A DNA stretch of 64,000 nt from Gammaproteobacteria bacterium. Lineage in GTDB: Bacteria > Pseudomonadota > Gammaproteobacteria > Burkholderiales > Rhodocyclaceae. The notes beneath the pieces are model-generated. The model was not told where the DNA came from. It worked only from the letters and a program-made list of their open reading frames with translations, and did not search any database. Position 1 is the stretch's first letter. Each line of letters begins with the position of its first letter. Of the stretch, positions 1-11,716 are shown one piece after another. Location of the stretch: assembly GCA_018824085.1 (NCBI GenBank), contig JAHJHI010000034.1, positions 186,001-250,000 on the forward strand. Reading direction: 5' to 3'. The position numbers and the translations under genes are program-made.

Positions 1-250
1 AGCCGAATGCCGATCGTTCGTCGCATCCTGTGCGGTGTCGACGCACATATCCGTCGTTCTCACGCGGTCAGCGGTGTGGATTCCCCGCTATCGATTCACG
101 CTACACACTCCTCCCGCCGTTCGAAACGTGCGCCGAGGTAGCGAGCGGCGAGGCGACCGGAGCTTGCCTGCACAATGCTTGCCGGATTGCCCTGAATGCA
201 TGTCCTGCCTGCGCGCGGTGATTCCGCCCGCCGATTGACGGAGAGAGCCC
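1..250. other. Left edge, no gene recognised
   Basis: No convincing coding frame, tRNA or repeat is visible in these 250 bases. Open frames here are short or are antisense shadows. In many betaproteobacteria psd or ilv genes precede pssA, but I see no recognisable end of such a gene. A purine-rich GGAGAGAG stretch at about 241-247 supplies the pssA ribosome binding site. Confidence 0.4.
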
Positions 251-1018
251 ATGTCTGAGTACGACCCGCAGTACTTGAAGCCCGCTGATCCGGTCAAGCG
301 CCGGCGCGGCATCTACATCCTGCCCAACCTGTTCACCACGGCGTCCCTGTTCGCGGGCTTCTACGCCATCGTTCAGGCCATGAACGGGCGCTATGAATAC
401 AGCGCGGTGGCGATTTTCGTCGCCATGGTGCTTGACGGGCTGGACGGGCGCGTGGCACGCATGACGCGCACGCAATCCGCGTTCGGCGCCGAATACGATT
501 CGCTGTCGGACATGGTTTCCTTCGGCGCGGCCCCGGCGTTGATCGCCTACGAATGGGCGATGCGCGGACTGGGCAAATGGGGATGGATCGCTGCCTTCAT
601 CTATTGTGCGGGCGCGGCCTTGCGTCTGGCGCGCTTCAATACCAACCTTGGCACCGTCGACAAGCGCTATTTTCAGGGCCTGCCCAGCCCGGCGGCGGCG
701 GCTCTGGTTGCGGGGCTTGTGTGGGTGACGACCGACAACGGATTCACCGGCCCTGACATGAGCTGGATCGCGTTCGCGATCACACTGTTCGCGGGCCTCA
801 CGATGGTGAGCAACGTGAAGTTCTGGAGCGGCAAGGAAATCAATCTGCGGCGCAGTGTGCCGTTCATCGTCATCTTCGGCTTCGTGCTGGCTTTCGTCGC
901 GGTGTCGGTGAATCCGCCGGTCGTGCTTTTCAGCCTGTTCGTCACCTATGCGCTGTCCGGTTACGTCATGCTGCTGCTCGGAATGACCCGCCGCAAGCCG
1001 AAACCGCCGGTCGTCTGA
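251..1018 (+). CDS. pssA: CDP-diacylglycerol--serine O-phosphatidyltransferase
   Basis: This integral membrane enzyme condenses CDP-diacylglycerol with L-serine to make phosphatidylserine, the precursor of phosphatidylethanolamine. The 255-residue product carries the CDP-alcohol phosphatidyltransferase signature near residues 62-87 (DGLDGRVAR, then G and DSLSD with the conserved aspartates). It has about six to eight hydrophobic segments. The length fits the short Gram-positive-type PssA class found in many betaproteobacteria. A GGAGAGAG ribosome binding site sits just before the ATG. leuA follows on the same strand after about 205 bases and has its own promoter-like sequence. Confidence 0.95.
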   Translation: MSEYDPQYLKPADPVKRRRGIYILPNLFTTASLFAGFYAIVQAMNGRYEYSAVAIFVAMVLDGLDGRVARMTRTQSAFGAEYDSLSDMVSFGAAPALIAYEWAMRGLGKWGWIAAFIYCAGAALRLARFNTNLGTVDKRYFQGLPSPAAAALVAGLVWVTTDNGFTGPDMSWIAFAITLFAGLTMVSNVKFWSGKEINLRRSVPFIVIFGFVLAFVAVSVNPPVVLFSLFVTYALSGYVMLLLGMTRRKPKPPVV

Positions 1019-1033
1019 ACACCGTGATCGCCG

Positions 1034-1062
1034 TTGTCGGCGGCCTGCTTTGCATCTATATT
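1034..1062 (+). promoter_or_regulatory. Candidate sigma-70 promoter for leuA
   Basis: TTGTCG at 1034-1039 and TATATT at 1057-1062 are separated by 17 bases, which is a good -35/-10 arrangement. It lies in the pssA-leuA gap and would give a leader of about 155 bases before the leuA ATG. I did not identify a leucine attenuator peptide in the leader. Confidence 0.5.
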
Positions 1063-1223
1063 CGGTCGCCAGACTGCCGGACGCCGGTGGCGGGGCGCAC
1101 CGGCGTCGCCCGTTGAACTTCCTTCCCGTCATCGAAGCCTGAACATTGCGTTGCAGCACGCGGATGCCGCTGCGACATGCGCGCTCATCCGGCCATGAGC
1201 GTGCCCGCCCACTGGAGATTGTC

Positions 1224-2768
1224 ATGTCCGACCGTTTGATCATTTTTGATACCACGTTGCGTGATGGCGAACAGAGCCCCGGCGCGTCGATGACGCGGGA
1301 CGAGAAACTGCGCATTGCGCGTCAGCTCGAGCGCATGCGGGTGGACGTTATCGAGGCGGGTTTTGCCGCGGCGTCGAACGGCGACTTCGAATCGGTACGC
1401 GCGGTGGCCGAAGCGATACGCGAATCCACCGTCTGCTCGCTGGCACGCGCCAGCGAAAATGACATCCGGCGTGCCGGCGAGGCGATCAAGCCGGCCGCCA
1501 GCGGGCGCATCCACACCTTCATCGCGACCAGCCCCATCCACATGGAAAAGAAGCTGCGCATGACGCCGGACCAGGTCGTCGAGCAGGCGATCAAGGCCAT
1601 CGCGTGGTCGCGCGAGTACACCGATGACGTCGAGTTCTCGGCCGAGGACGCGGTGCGCAGCGACATCGATTTTCTGGTGCGCGTGTTCACCGAAGTGATC
1701 AAGGCGGGTGCGAAGACGATCAACGTGCCGGACACCGTCGGCTATTCGGTGCCGGCGCAGTGGGCAGAGCGCATGCGTCAGCTGATCGAGCGCGTGCCGG
1801 GTGCGGACCGCGTGGTGTGGTCAACGCACTGTCACAACGATCTGGGCATGGCGGTCGCCAATTCGCTCGCGGCGGTCGCAGCGGGTGCGCGCCAGGTCGA
1901 ATGCACGATCAACGGTCTTGGCGAACGCGCGGGCAACGCGTCGCTGGAGGAAATCGTGATGTCGGTGCGGACGCGGCGCGACGTGTTTGGCGTCGATACG
2001 CGCATCGATGCGACGCAGATCGTGCCGGCGTCGCGCCTGGTGTCCACCATCACTGGCTATCCGGTGCAGCCGAACAAGGCCATCGTGGGCGCCAACGCCT
2101 TCGCGCACGAATCCGGCATCCATCAGGACGGCGTGCTCAAGCACCGCGAAACCTATGAAATCATGCGCGCCGAGGATGTCGGCTGGAACGCGAACAAGCT
2201 GGTGCTCGGCAAGCATTCGGGGCGCAACGCCTTCCGCGCGCGGCTGACCGATCTGGGCATCGTGGTCCAGTCGGAAGAACAGCTGAATGGCGCGTTCGCC
2301 GCCTTCAAGGAACTCGCGGACAAGAAGCACGAGATTTTCGACGAAGACATCCAGGCGCTGATGAGCGATGAGGCGGTGACGCCCGAAATCGAGCAGTACA
2401 AGCTGGTGTCGATGAGCGTTCGTTCGGAGACCGGCGAAGTGCCGCAGGCCCGGCTGACGCTCACGGACGAGGGCGGCGAGCGGCACGCGCAGTCATCCGG
2501 CAGCGGTCCGGTCGATGCCGCGTTCCGAGCGATCGAGTCGGTGGCCGTGAGTGGTGCCGACCTGCTGCTCTACTCGGTCAATGCGATCACCACCGGCACC
2601 GATGCCCAGGGCGAGGTGACGGTACGCCTGTCGAAGGGCGGTCGCATCGTCAATGGCCTGGGAGCCGATACGGACATCATCGTCGCATCGGCCAAGGCCT
2701 ATATCAACGCGCTGAACAAGTTGCGCGGCCAGCAGAAACTCAATCCGCAGGGCGAAAGCCCGATCTGA
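1224..2768 (+). CDS. leuA: 2-isopropylmalate synthase
   Basis: Catalyses acetyl-CoA plus 2-oxoisovalerate to 2-isopropylmalate, the first committed step of leucine synthesis. The 514-residue protein shows the HMGL-like barrel: [13 protein letters not shown] at residues 9-21, the metal-binding [11 protein letters not shown] motif, [14 protein letters not shown], and the [13 protein letters not shown] segment. The C-terminal part (about residue 390 on) is the LeuA dimer/leucine-feedback domain. The ATG at 1224 is chosen because the family alignment begins at [15 protein letters not shown]. The frame is open further upstream to 1146, but that extension is unlike LeuA. The gene ends 9 bases from the convergent DUF2069 gene. 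Confidence 0.96.
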   Translation: MSDRLIIFDTTLRDGEQSPGASMTRDEKLRIARQLERMRVDVIEAGFAAASNGDFESVRAVAEAIRESTVCSLARASENDIRRAGEAIKPAASGRIHTFIATSPIHMEKKLRMTPDQVVEQAIKAIAWSREYTDDVEFSAEDAVRSDIDFLVRVFTEVIKAGAKTINVPDTVGYSVPAQWAERMRQLIERVPGADRVVWSTHCHNDLGMAVANSLAAVAAGARQVECTINGLGERAGNASLEEIVMSVRTRRDVFGVDTRIDATQIVPASRLVSTITGYPVQPNKAIVGANAFAHESGIHQDGVLKHRETYEIMRAEDVGWNANKLVLGKHSGRNAFRARLTDLGIVVQSEEQLNGAFAAFKELADKKHEIFDEDIQALMSDEAVTPEIEQYKLVSMSVRSETGEVPQARLTLTDEGGERHAQSSGSGPVDAAFRAIESVAVSGADLLLYSVNAITTGTDAQGEVTVRLSKGGRIVNGLGADTDIIVASAKAYINALNKLRGQQKLNPQGESPI

Positions 2769-2777
2769 CCGGATGCG

Positions 2778-3137
2778 TCAGCCGCCCGCGGCCATCCGGC
2801 TGGGGGCGGTCAGTTTCGCGTAGTAGAGGCAGCCGAGAAACAGCGTGACGGACAGCGCTGTCGACAGTGCGCCAAGCGTGGCGGACAAACCGGTGTCGGA
2901 CGTCGCACGCACGATGCCTTCGCTGAAGTAGGCGAGGCTGAGCAAGGACATCCACTGGTGCGTGTAGCGGCGTCCGCGCAGGATGCCGAACAGCGCGCAC
3001 AGCAGCGGCACGATCTTCAGTACCAGCCACGAGCCACCCGGACGCAGCGGCGCGAGCCAGAGTTCCCAGGCGAGGCCGAGCAGGATGAGGGCGATCAGGC
3101 TGGCGCTGGCCAGCAGATTCCAGTGGCGTGCTTGCAT
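2778..3137 (-). CDS. DUF2069 family small membrane protein
   Basis: A 119-residue protein of unknown function with about four predicted hydrophobic helices (roughly residues 8-28, 38-54, 60-80 and 85-108). It matches the DUF2069 family, in which a conserved tryptophan-rich first helix is followed by a short basic loop (here GRRYTH) and a YFSEG motif in the third helix. It lies one base downstream of the wrbA-like gene on the same strand, so the two are probably co-transcribed. That pairing is common in betaproteobacteria. No enzymatic motif is visible. Confidence 0.8.
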   Translation of the reverse strand: MQARHWNLLASASLIALILLGLAWELWLAPLRPGGSWLVLKIVPLLCALFGILRGRRYTHQWMSLLSLAYFSEGIVRATSDTGLSATLGALSTALSVTLFLGCLYYAKLTAPSRMAAGG

Positions 3138-3138
3138 G

Positions 3139-4717
<1,579 letters not shown>

Positions 4718-6277
4718 AGGTCGAGATCCGACAGGCGAGCCTTGCCGAGCCGGCAGCGATTGCCTGCGACGTGTGCGATCAGCATGTGACTGCTGCTTGC
4801 AGTGCCGGTGCGCAGCAGCAGGCCCGTGTGCGTTCGCTGGTTGGCCAGCGGCGGCAGGCGCAGTGCGGCGACCGGCGTCCGCTCGCTGTTGCCGGCGTCG
4901 TCGAATACGACGGTCGCCGCCTGGGCACCGTGACTGAGCAGTTGCACGCCGGCTTCGACATGGTCGGACCGTGCGCTGCGTGCCCAGCGTACGACGCAGA
5001 TCATCCAGTTGCGCGACCCGGTTCCCTTGATGAGCACCGGCGCGCCAGGGCGCAGCAGACCCGCCTGCCCGCGCGCAAGTTTCAGTGCGAATCCGCCGGG
5101 GCTGTCATTCACCATGATCCAGTGCGTGCTCGCCGTTTCCCAGTGCGCGCTCTGTTCGCGATATTCGAGCAATTGCCAGATCGCCTCGAAGCCGATCAGC
5201 ATACGCACCTGCTGCACGCGTTCGCGCCGGCCGTGCTGGCGCCGCGGCATGGCCATCCAGCGTGATTGCAGCGAGCGCAGAAGGCGCCGTGTCGCCGATT
5301 GCGCGAGACCTTCTGGAAGGTGAAGGTCGGCGGCGCTGCTGCCGCCTTCGAGCAGATCCAGGTGCTGACCGAGCACCATGCCGAGCCGCTGGCAGGAACA
5401 GTACAGCGTATGGCCGGTGCGCCCGACGGGCGCCGGCGTGCGCAGCAGTGGCGTCGGGCCGGAATCGACTTCGTCGTCCAGCCAGAACCATGAGTCCAGG
5501 TCGCGGTGGGGCGGCTGGGTCTGGATGCGGACGGCGCCCGAATAGCAACGGATGTATTCGGCCGCGCTGAAGAAATCAGCCGGTGCGAGGTGGGGTGGTT
5601 GCGCGAGGGCGAGAGCCACAAGTTGCCGGTAAAGCTGTTCGGCGTCGATCGAACCGGGCGCGCTGACGGCCGGTACCGCCATCATGCGCGCGTACATCAG
5701 CAGTGCATTCGCGATGCCCCACATGCCGGCGGGATCAGGGGCGCCGAACAGCGAATTCAGGCAATAGGCGTCCAGCACGCAGACCATGGCATAGCCAGCG
5801 GCGCGTACCGGACGGTGTGCGACGCGTGCACGCAGCGCATCGAGGTAGGTTCGTGCAAGTCGCATGTGCGTATCGCACAGGCTTTCCGCCGCACGGCGCA
5901 GGCGCGGCTCGACCGGCAGCGCGCAGGCCGCAAGCGCCGGCTTGAGCGCTTCCGAACAGCCCAGCGCACGGTCGTGGAATACGTCGAGTATCCGCACCCG
6001 CGCCGCCTGTGAAACCGGCATCGCGTCGAGCATGCCCAGGTGACGCGACAGCGCGTCCGTCTCCTCGAGCGCCGATGCCGCTGGCGGGGCGGCAAGCCAG
6101 TCAAGCACTGCCCGCGCGGCATCTCCGGTCTGCGCGTCCCGGATGAGTCCTTCGATCATGGGCGACACGGAGGCGGGAGAAGACATCGTTCGTATCGTGT
6201 GCCGGAGCGGGAGGATGCGTGATTCTAGTAAACTCGGGTTTTCTGCGCGCAGGCATTACGCCTCTTTCTGACTGATC

Positions 6278-7018
6278 ATGACCGTTTCGTCGCCCGCATC
6301 CTCCTCCCGCCCCGTCATTGAAGCCGCCGACCGGCTGATCGTTGCGCTTGACGTGCCGAGCGCCGACCAGGCGCGCACCGTCGTCGAACAGCTCGGCGAT
6401 GCCGTGCGCTTCTACAAGATCGGCCTTGAGCTGTTCATGAGCGGCAACTACTTCGAGCTGCTCGACTGGCTGGTTGCCCGCAACAAGAAGGTGTTCGTCG
6501 ACCTGAAGTTCTTCGACGTTCCCGAAACCGTGCGTTCGGCGGTGCGCGCGCTGTCATCGAGCGGTGCGACGTTCGCGACCGTGCATGGCAATCAGGCCAT
6601 CATGGAAGCGGCGGGTTCGGACAAGGGGGCACTGAAGATTCTCGCAGTGACCGTGCTGACCAGCCTCGATCGTGGTGACCTTGATGATCTGGGTTTTGCA
6701 TGTGACGTCGACGCGCTGGTGCTGTCGCGCGCGCGTCGCGCGCTGGCTGCCGGATGCGACGGCGTCGTGTCATCCGGCCTTGAGGCGCCGCACATCCGCG
6801 CCGAGCTGGGTTCCCGGGTGCTGGTGGTGACGCCCGGCATCCGCCCGGTGGAAAATCGCCCGGTCGATGACCAGAAACGTACGGTTGATGTCGCGCAGGC
6901 ACTGGCCAACGGTGCTGACTATCTCGTGGTCGGACGGCCGATCCGCAATGCTGCGGATCCGGTCGCTGCGGCCTGGCAGATGCAGGCGCAGATCGCCCAG
7001 GCGCTGGGTGTGCGCTGA
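6278..7018 (+). CDS. pyrF: Orotidine 5'-phosphate decarboxylase
   Basis: Decarboxylates OMP to UMP, the last step of de novo pyrimidine synthesis. The 246-residue protein begins its barrel at DRLIVALDVPSADQA and has the catalytic DLKFFDVPET segment (the D-K-D tetrad), a VHG motif and the phosphate-binding VVTPGIRP and DYLVVGRPI loops near the C-terminus. Length and motifs fit the short bacterial PyrF family. ATG at 6278 adds an unconserved 15-residue leader. A TAGTAAACT stretch at about 6226 may include a -10 element. The next gene begins shortly after the stop. Confidence 0.95.
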   Translation: MTVSSPASSSRPVIEAADRLIVALDVPSADQARTVVEQLGDAVRFYKIGLELFMSGNYFELLDWLVARNKKVFVDLKFFDVPETVRSAVRALSSSGATFATVHGNQAIMEAAGSDKGALKILAVTVLTSLDRGDLDDLGFACDVDALVLSRARRALAAGCDGVVSSGLEAPHIRAELGSRVLVVTPGIRPVENRPVDDQKRTVDVAQALANGADYLVVGRPIRNAADPVAAAWQMQAQIAQALGVR

Positions 7019-7124
7019 CGCGGACCCGATGGGCATCATCAGCCCTTCGGATGATGATGCGTGCCGGCCCCTTGCTGCATACTCAAACCGTTTTCGATCA
7101 ATTTCGGGCACGGCCCGCACGCGG

Positions 7125-8090
7125 GTGCTCGCGTCGATACACTCATTCATTGCTGGCCGCACGCGGGCTGACGGCGCGTTTCTGGCACGTTGCCTGTCCT
7201 TCCTGTTCGCGCTGTTGTTCGCCAACTTTGCTGCGGCGGCGCCGTCGGTGCTCGTCCTGCTGACCGAGGCGGATGGCGCATACGCCGAGTTTGCCGAGGC
7301 ACTGAAGAACGAGCGCGGTGCGCGTGGCGGCTTTTCGCTTGCGGTCGCCACGCGCACCGCGCTGTCGCCCGGCGACCTTGCCGCGCATGATCTGGTGGTT
7401 GCGGTCGGCGCCGGCGCGCTGCGCGTACTGGCGAATGCTGCCGACGTTCCGACGCCCGTACTCAGCGTGCTGGTGCCGCAATCGGCCTACGAATCGATCA
7501 CCGCAGGCGGGGCCGGGCGACGCTGGTCGGCCATCCATATTGATCAACCCTATTCCCGCCAGCTCCTGCTGATCCGCAGCGCACTGCCGGATGCCAGACG
7601 GGTCGGCGTGCTTGTCAACGCAGAGCACCCGGAACGGATCCAGACTCTTCGCGCCGCCTTGCCGGGCAGCTCGCTGGAGCTGGTGACGGGCGTCTTCCAG
7701 GCCGAGTCATCGATTTTTCCGGCGCTGTCGAGGGTGCTTGATCAGGCCGACGTTTTTCTGGCCTTGCCGGACCCGCAGGCGCACAACGCCGGCATGGTCC
7801 GCAATCTTCTGCTCACCTCGTTTCGCGCCCGCGTTCCCGTCGTCGGTTTCTCTGCTGCCTATGCTCGGGCCGGTGCGGTGATGTCCTTGTATTCGACGCC
7901 GGAGCAGATCGCCCGTCAGACCGCCGACCTGATCGGCGAGTGGCTTGATCGGCACGTCTGGCCGGAAGCCCGCTATCCGCGCCATTTCACGGTGTCGGTG
8001 AATTCCCATGTCGCGCGCTCGCTCGGCTTGCGCATAGAGGACGAGGACGCGCTGCGCGACCGGCTGGTTCGTCAGGAGAGATTGCCGTGA
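7125..8090 (+). CDS. Periplasmic ABC-type solute-binding protein coupled to a sensor kinase
   Basis: A binding protein of the ABC_sub_bind type (PF04392-like, the tryptophan/tyrosine-binding-protein-like group). From the GTG at 7125 it is 321 residues. A hydrophobic signal region (FLFALLFANFAAAAPS) precedes a Rossmann-like core with VLVLLTEADGAYAEF, DARRVGVLVN and VPVVGFSAAYARAGAVMS. No permease or ATPase gene is adjacent. Its stop overlaps the kinase start as GTGA, suggesting a sensory rather than transport role. The start is uncertain: an in-frame ATG at 7029 would give a signal peptide with a very long N-region. Confidence 0.7.
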   Translation: MLASIHSFIAGRTRADGAFLARCLSFLFALLFANFAAAAPSVLVLLTEADGAYAEFAEALKNERGARGGFSLAVATRTALSPGDLAAHDLVVAVGAGALRVLANAADVPTPVLSVLVPQSAYESITAGGAGRRWSAIHIDQPYSRQLLLIRSALPDARRVGVLVNAEHPERIQTLRAALPGSSLELVTGVFQAESSIFPALSRVLDQADVFLALPDPQAHNAGMVRNLLLTSFRARVPVVGFSAAYARAGAVMSLYSTPEQIARQTADLIGEWLDRHVWPEARYPRHFTVSVNSHVARSLGLRIEDEDALRDRLVRQERLP

Positions 8091-10012
8091 GGAACTGGGG
8101 GATACGGCAGAGGGTGCTTCTGGTGGCGCTGGTGCCGATGCTGGTGTTCGGCGTGGCGGCAGGCACCTGGCTGGTGACAAACCGTTTGGCGGCTCTCGAG
8201 GAGGCGCTCGTCGAACGCGGTCGCGCCACGGCGCGGCAAGTCGCCGCAACGGCGGATTACGGTGTGTTTTCCGGCAATACCGACGCACTGATATCGTTGA
8301 TCGAGGCTGCGCGCCGGGAACAGGATGTGAGCGGCATCATGGTGTCCAGTCGCGACGGCGATCTGGTCGTGTCGGGCGGCGTACTGAGCACCCAGGCGTA
8401 CATGCCGGGTGCGCGCCCGGCAGGGCTCGCGTTGATGGAGCTGCCGTCATCGCTGCTCTTTGTCGAGCCCATCGTGCGCAGTCCTGTCCTGGGCGAGCCT
8501 GACATCTACGATGGTTTTGCCGACGTCGTGGACGATCACCGTCCGGCCGGATGGGTCGTGGTGGAGGTGTCGCGCGAGCGTGTGGATGGCATGAAGGTCG
8601 ATTTCGTGACCACCAGCGTCCTCGTCATCGCCGGCGCCCTGCTGGCGGCGAGCGCCTTCGCCATCCGCATCAGCCAGACGGTGACCGACCCGGTGCGCGA
8701 TGTCTCGCGCGCTGTCCGGCGCATCGGCGAAGGCCACCTGACGGAGCGCGTGTCGGTGGCTGGAGGTGGATCGCTGCGCGTGCTGGGTGACGGCGTCAAC
8801 CGCATGGCCGAACGTCTGATGCAGGCACGGGACGAACTCGAGGCCCGCATCGCGGATGCGACCCGGCAGTTGCGTCACCGCACGGATGACGCGGAGCGCG
8901 CCAATCACGCCAAATCACGTTTCCTCGCGGCAGCCAGCCACGACCTGCGCCAGCCGATGCACGCGCTCGGGCTGTTTGTCGCGGAACTTGCCGAGCGACT
9001 GCGCGGGTCCGAGCACCGCACACTGATCCGTCAGATTGAGGAATCGGTCGGGGCGATGGAAGATCTGCTGGATGCGCTGCTCGACATGTCCAAGCTGGAC
9101 GCAGGCGGGGTGACGGCGCGTCGTTCGGAGTTTGCGCTGCAGCCGCTGCTGGCGCGCATTGTCGAAGACTTTGCCGCCGACGCGATGCAGCGGGGCCTGC
9201 GCCTGAAACTGCGCCCGACGGATCTGTGGGTCGAATCCGACCCGTTGCTGCTCGAGCGCATCATGATCAATCTCGTGTCCAACGCCGTGCGCTATACGCA
9301 GCGCGGCGGTGTGCTGATCGCCGCGCGCCAGCGAGGCGATCAGGTACTGGTGGAGGTGCGGGATTCCGGACCGGGCATTCCTGGCGAAGCGCATGACATG
9401 ATTTTCGAGGAGTTCTATCAGTTGCAGAATCCTGCGCGCGCCCGCGGCCAGGGCCTCGGGCTCGGGCTGGCCATCGTGCGGCGCCTGTCCACGCTGCTTG
9501 GTCACGACGTCACAGTGAACTCGCACCCGGGCAGCGGTTCGGTGTTCGCGATCAATGTGCCAAGGGTGCGCTATCCGGCAGTCATGCAGGCCGAGCCGCC
9601 GCTTGATGTGATTCCGGATCGCCTGACGATGTTCGTCGTCATCATCGACGACGATCCCGGTTCGCGCACCAGCATCGCCGGGCTGCTGGCATCGTGGGGG
9701 TGCGAAGTCCTGTGTGCGGCGACATTGTCGGAGGCGCGCGATGCAATGCGTCAGCGCGACCGTGAGCCGGCGATGATCCTGTGTGATTTCCGGCTTGCTG
9801 CCGTGGCGAGCGGCATTGACGTGCTTGACGCGCTGCTCGCCGAGCGCGGTGTGTCGATTGCCGCCGCCATCGTGACCGGTGACACCGATCCGCAGGTCCG
9901 CCGCCTGGCGGCCGCCCGGGGCTACCCGGTGCTGCACAAGCCGGTGCGACCGGCGCGTCTGCGCGCGTTGATCCAGCAGGTGATCACGCGGACGCAGAAC
10001 CCGGTCGCCTGA
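8087..10012 (+). CDS. Hybrid sensor histidine kinase with C-terminal receiver
   Basis: A 641-residue inner-membrane kinase. Order: TM1 (about 9-30), periplasmic sensor (31-170), TM2 (172-195), HAMP (195-248), HisKA with phospho-acceptor H285 in SHDLRQP, HATPase (N399, DSGPG 426-430, GLGLG 456-460), then a receiver (516-635) with acidic D521-D523, phospho-aspartate D567, T597 and K618. The GTG start overlaps the binding-protein stop, so ligand sensing through that protein is a reasonable inference. No output domain or separate response regulator is encoded nearby; the regulated target is therefore unknown. Confidence 0.88.
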   Translation: MRNWGIRQRVLLVALVPMLVFGVAAGTWLVTNRLAALEEALVERGRATARQVAATADYGVFSGNTDALISLIEAARREQDVSGIMVSSRDGDLVVSGGVLSTQAYMPGARPAGLALMELPSSLLFVEPIVRSPVLGEPDIYDGFADVVDDHRPAGWVVVEVSRERVDGMKVDFVTTSVLVIAGALLAASAFAIRISQTVTDPVRDVSRAVRRIGEGHLTERVSVAGGGSLRVLGDGVNRMAERLMQARDELEARIADATRQLRHRTDDAERANHAKSRFLAAASHDLRQPMHALGLFVAELAERLRGSEHRTLIRQIEESVGAMEDLLDALLDMSKLDAGGVTARRSEFALQPLLARIVEDFAADAMQRGLRLKLRPTDLWVESDPLLLERIMINLVSNAVRYTQRGGVLIAARQRGDQVLVEVRDSGPGIPGEAHDMIFEEFYQLQNPARARGQGLGLGLAIVRRLSTLLGHDVTVNSHPGSGSVFAINVPRVRYPAVMQAEPPLDVIPDRLTMFVVIIDDDPGSRTSIAGLLASWGCEVLCAATLSEARDAMRQRDREPAMILCDFRLAAVASGIDVLDALLAERGVSIAAAIVTGDTDPQVRRLAAARGYPVLHKPVRPARLRALIQQVITRTQNPVA

Positions 10013-10033
10013 TGGATTCATTGTACGGATGCC

Positions 10034-10062
10034 TTGCAGTGTCCGTTGGACTTCGTTAGTAT
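10034..10062 (+). promoter_or_regulatory. Sigma-70 promoter of the rpsP operon
   Basis: TTGCAG at 10034-10039 and TAGTAT at 10057-10062 with exactly 17 bases between them, 32 bases upstream of the rpsP ATG. Position and quality fit a strong promoter driving rpsP-rimM-trmD-rplS. Confidence 0.65.
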
Positions 10063-10093
10063 CGCGGGTTTTCCTCGTTTTGAAGGAATTTTA

Positions 10094-10339
10094 ATGGTCG
10101 TAATTCGCCTTGCGCGCGGGGGTGCCAAAAAGCGCCCGTTCTTCAACATCGTGGCGACCGATTCGCGCAATCGCCGTGACGGCCGCTTCATTGAGCGTGT
10201 CGGTTACTACAATCCCGTGGCACCCGAAGGCACCGGCCTTACGGTCAATGCCGAACGTCTGGCCTATTGGAAAAGCGTTGGTGCTCAAGTGAGCCCGACG
10301 GTTGCTCGTCTGGTCAAGAACGCCCCTGCTGCTGCCTGA
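10094..10339 (+). CDS. rpsP: 30S ribosomal protein S16
   Basis: Small-subunit ribosomal protein binding 16S rRNA. The 81-residue sequence [19 protein letters not shown], the [19 protein letters not shown] motif and the N-A-ERLAYW segment are typical bS16. The start is the ATG at 10094 after a GAAGGAATTTT ribosome binding site. The frame is open upstream to 10034, but that region holds the promoter. It is the first gene of the conserved rpsP-rimM-trmD-rplS operon. Confidence 0.98.
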   Translation: MVVIRLARGGAKKRPFFNIVATDSRNRRDGRFIERVGYYNPVAPEGTGLTVNAERLAYWKSVGAQVSPTVARLVKNAPAAA

Positions 10340-10358
10340 TTCCGGGGCTGGCGGCGAC

Positions 10359-10874
10359 ATGATCGTGCTGGGCCGGCTGGCTGCTCCATTCGGCGTGCTT
10401 GGCTGGTTGCGTCTTCATGCGTTCGGCGACGATCCGCAGTCCTGGCGTGCCATGGAGCAGTGGCGGGTCAGTGCTGATCCGGATGCATCGGCCGAACATT
10501 GGTCGTCTCTCCGGCTTAAGGGTTTCAAGCTCCAGGGCAACGGTCCGGTTGTTCACTTCGAAGGTTGTGATGACCGTACCGCAGCAGAAAAGCTCGTTGG
10601 ACTGTACGTGGCAGCACAGCGTCAGGACCTGCCGGATACCGGCAAGGATGAATACTACTGGGGCGATCTCATCGGACTTGACGTGGTCAATGCCGAGGGG
10701 GAGCGTCTCGGACGCGTAGGCCGGTTGATGGAAACCGGTGCCAATGCGGTGCTGGTTGTGGTGGACGAGGGCGACAAGCCGGTCGAACGCCTCATTCCGT
10801 TCGTGTCGGCCGTCGTGAAGGATGTTGACCGCGATGCTGCGGTCGTGCGCGTCGAATGGGGTGCGCAGTGGTAG
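10359..10874 (+). CDS. rimM: 16S rRNA processing/ribosome maturation protein RimM
   Basis: Assists maturation of the 30S head by binding S19 and 16S rRNA. The 171-residue protein has the N-terminal RimM domain beginning [21 protein letters not shown], the [11 protein letters not shown] motif and the PRC-barrel C-terminal half ([21 protein letters not shown]). The ATG at 10359 fits the family start; an ATG at 10302 would overlap rpsP. It lies 19 bases after rpsP and 8 bases before trmD. Confidence 0.96.
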   Translation: MIVLGRLAAPFGVLGWLRLHAFGDDPQSWRAMEQWRVSADPDASAEHWSSLRLKGFKLQGNGPVVHFEGCDDRTAAEKLVGLYVAAQRQDLPDTGKDEYYWGDLIGLDVVNAEGERLGRVGRLMETGANAVLVVVDEGDKPVERLIPFVSAVVKDVDRDAAVVRVEWGAQW

Positions 10875-10882
10875 GAAATGCA

Positions 10883-11614
10883 GTGGCTGGAGAAGGTGGC
10901 AGGGCGGCGCCCGTTGCGTTCGAGGTCATCACGCTCTTCCCGGAAATGTTTGCTGCCATAGAGTGCAGCGGCATCACGAGGCGGGCGATGGCGCGTTCGT
11001 TGTGGCAAGCCCGGTACACCAATCCGCGGGATTTCGCGGCCGATGCACATCGCACCGTGGATGACCGCCCGTATGGCGGCGGACCGGGCATGGTGATGTT
11101 GGCCGAACCGCTTGCCCAGGCGATCGACGCGTGCCGCATGCGGCACACGGCCCCGGTGAAGGTGGTTCATTTTTCGCCGACCGGCAAGCGGCTGACGCAC
11201 CGTACGGTGATGGAACTGGCGGACGAAAGTGCGCTGATTCTGCTGTGTGGACGTTATGAAGGCATGGATCAGCGGCTGATCGACCGCCATGTGGATGTTG
11301 AATTGTCACTGGGAGACTTCGTGCTTTCCGGTGGCGAATTGCCAGCCATGGCGTTGATGGACGCGATCATCCGGCAGTTGCCGGGTGCGCTGAACGATGC
11401 GAACTCGGCGGTCGAGGACTCGTTTGTCAGCGGCCTGCTGGATTGCCCGCACTACACGCGTCCGGAGGTGTGGGACGGTATGGCTGTGCCGGAGGTCCTG
11501 TTGTCGGGCGACCATGCACGCATCAGGCGCTGGCGTGCGGAACAGGCGCTGGAACTGACGCGCCGGCGCCGGCCCGATCTCCTTGAGGGGCCGGGCGGGG
11601 AGGCTGATTTCTAG
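10883..11614 (+). CDS. trmD: tRNA (guanosine(37)-N1)-methyltransferase
   Basis: Methylates G37 of tRNAs reading CNN/GGG codons using SAM; the trefoil-knot SPOUT fold acts as a dimer. Landmarks: [11 protein letters not shown], the [13 protein letters not shown] segment, the [12 protein letters not shown] and [23 protein letters not shown] loops, and the TRPEVWDG substrate motif. The GTG at 10883 is preferred because AGGAA lies 6 bases upstream and it follows the rimM stop. An ATG at 10856 inside rimM is the alternative and adds 9 residues. The protein is 243 residues, normal for TrmD. Confidence 0.95.
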   Translation: MAGEGGRAAPVAFEVITLFPEMFAAIECSGITRRAMARSLWQARYTNPRDFAADAHRTVDDRPYGGGPGMVMLAEPLAQAIDACRMRHTAPVKVVHFSPTGKRLTHRTVMELADESALILLCGRYEGMDQRLIDRHVDVELSLGDFVLSGGELPAMALMDAIIRQLPGALNDANSAVEDSFVSGLLDCPHYTRPEVWDGMAVPEVLLSGDHARIRRWRAEQALELTRRRRPDLLEGPGGEADF

Positions 11615-11716
11615 AAGGGGGTGGCGGTTGTTGTCAGGCCACCCATCAATAAACGCGCGCATCACGGCTATTCGTGCTCTGCGGCAAGGCAATGCCACTG
11701 ACCAGGAGTCATCGCA

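Noticed and set aside
1019-1223. Leucine attenuator or riboswitch in the leuA leader
   Set aside because: I found no leucine-rich leader peptide, terminator pair or known riboswitch core, only a promoter-like element.
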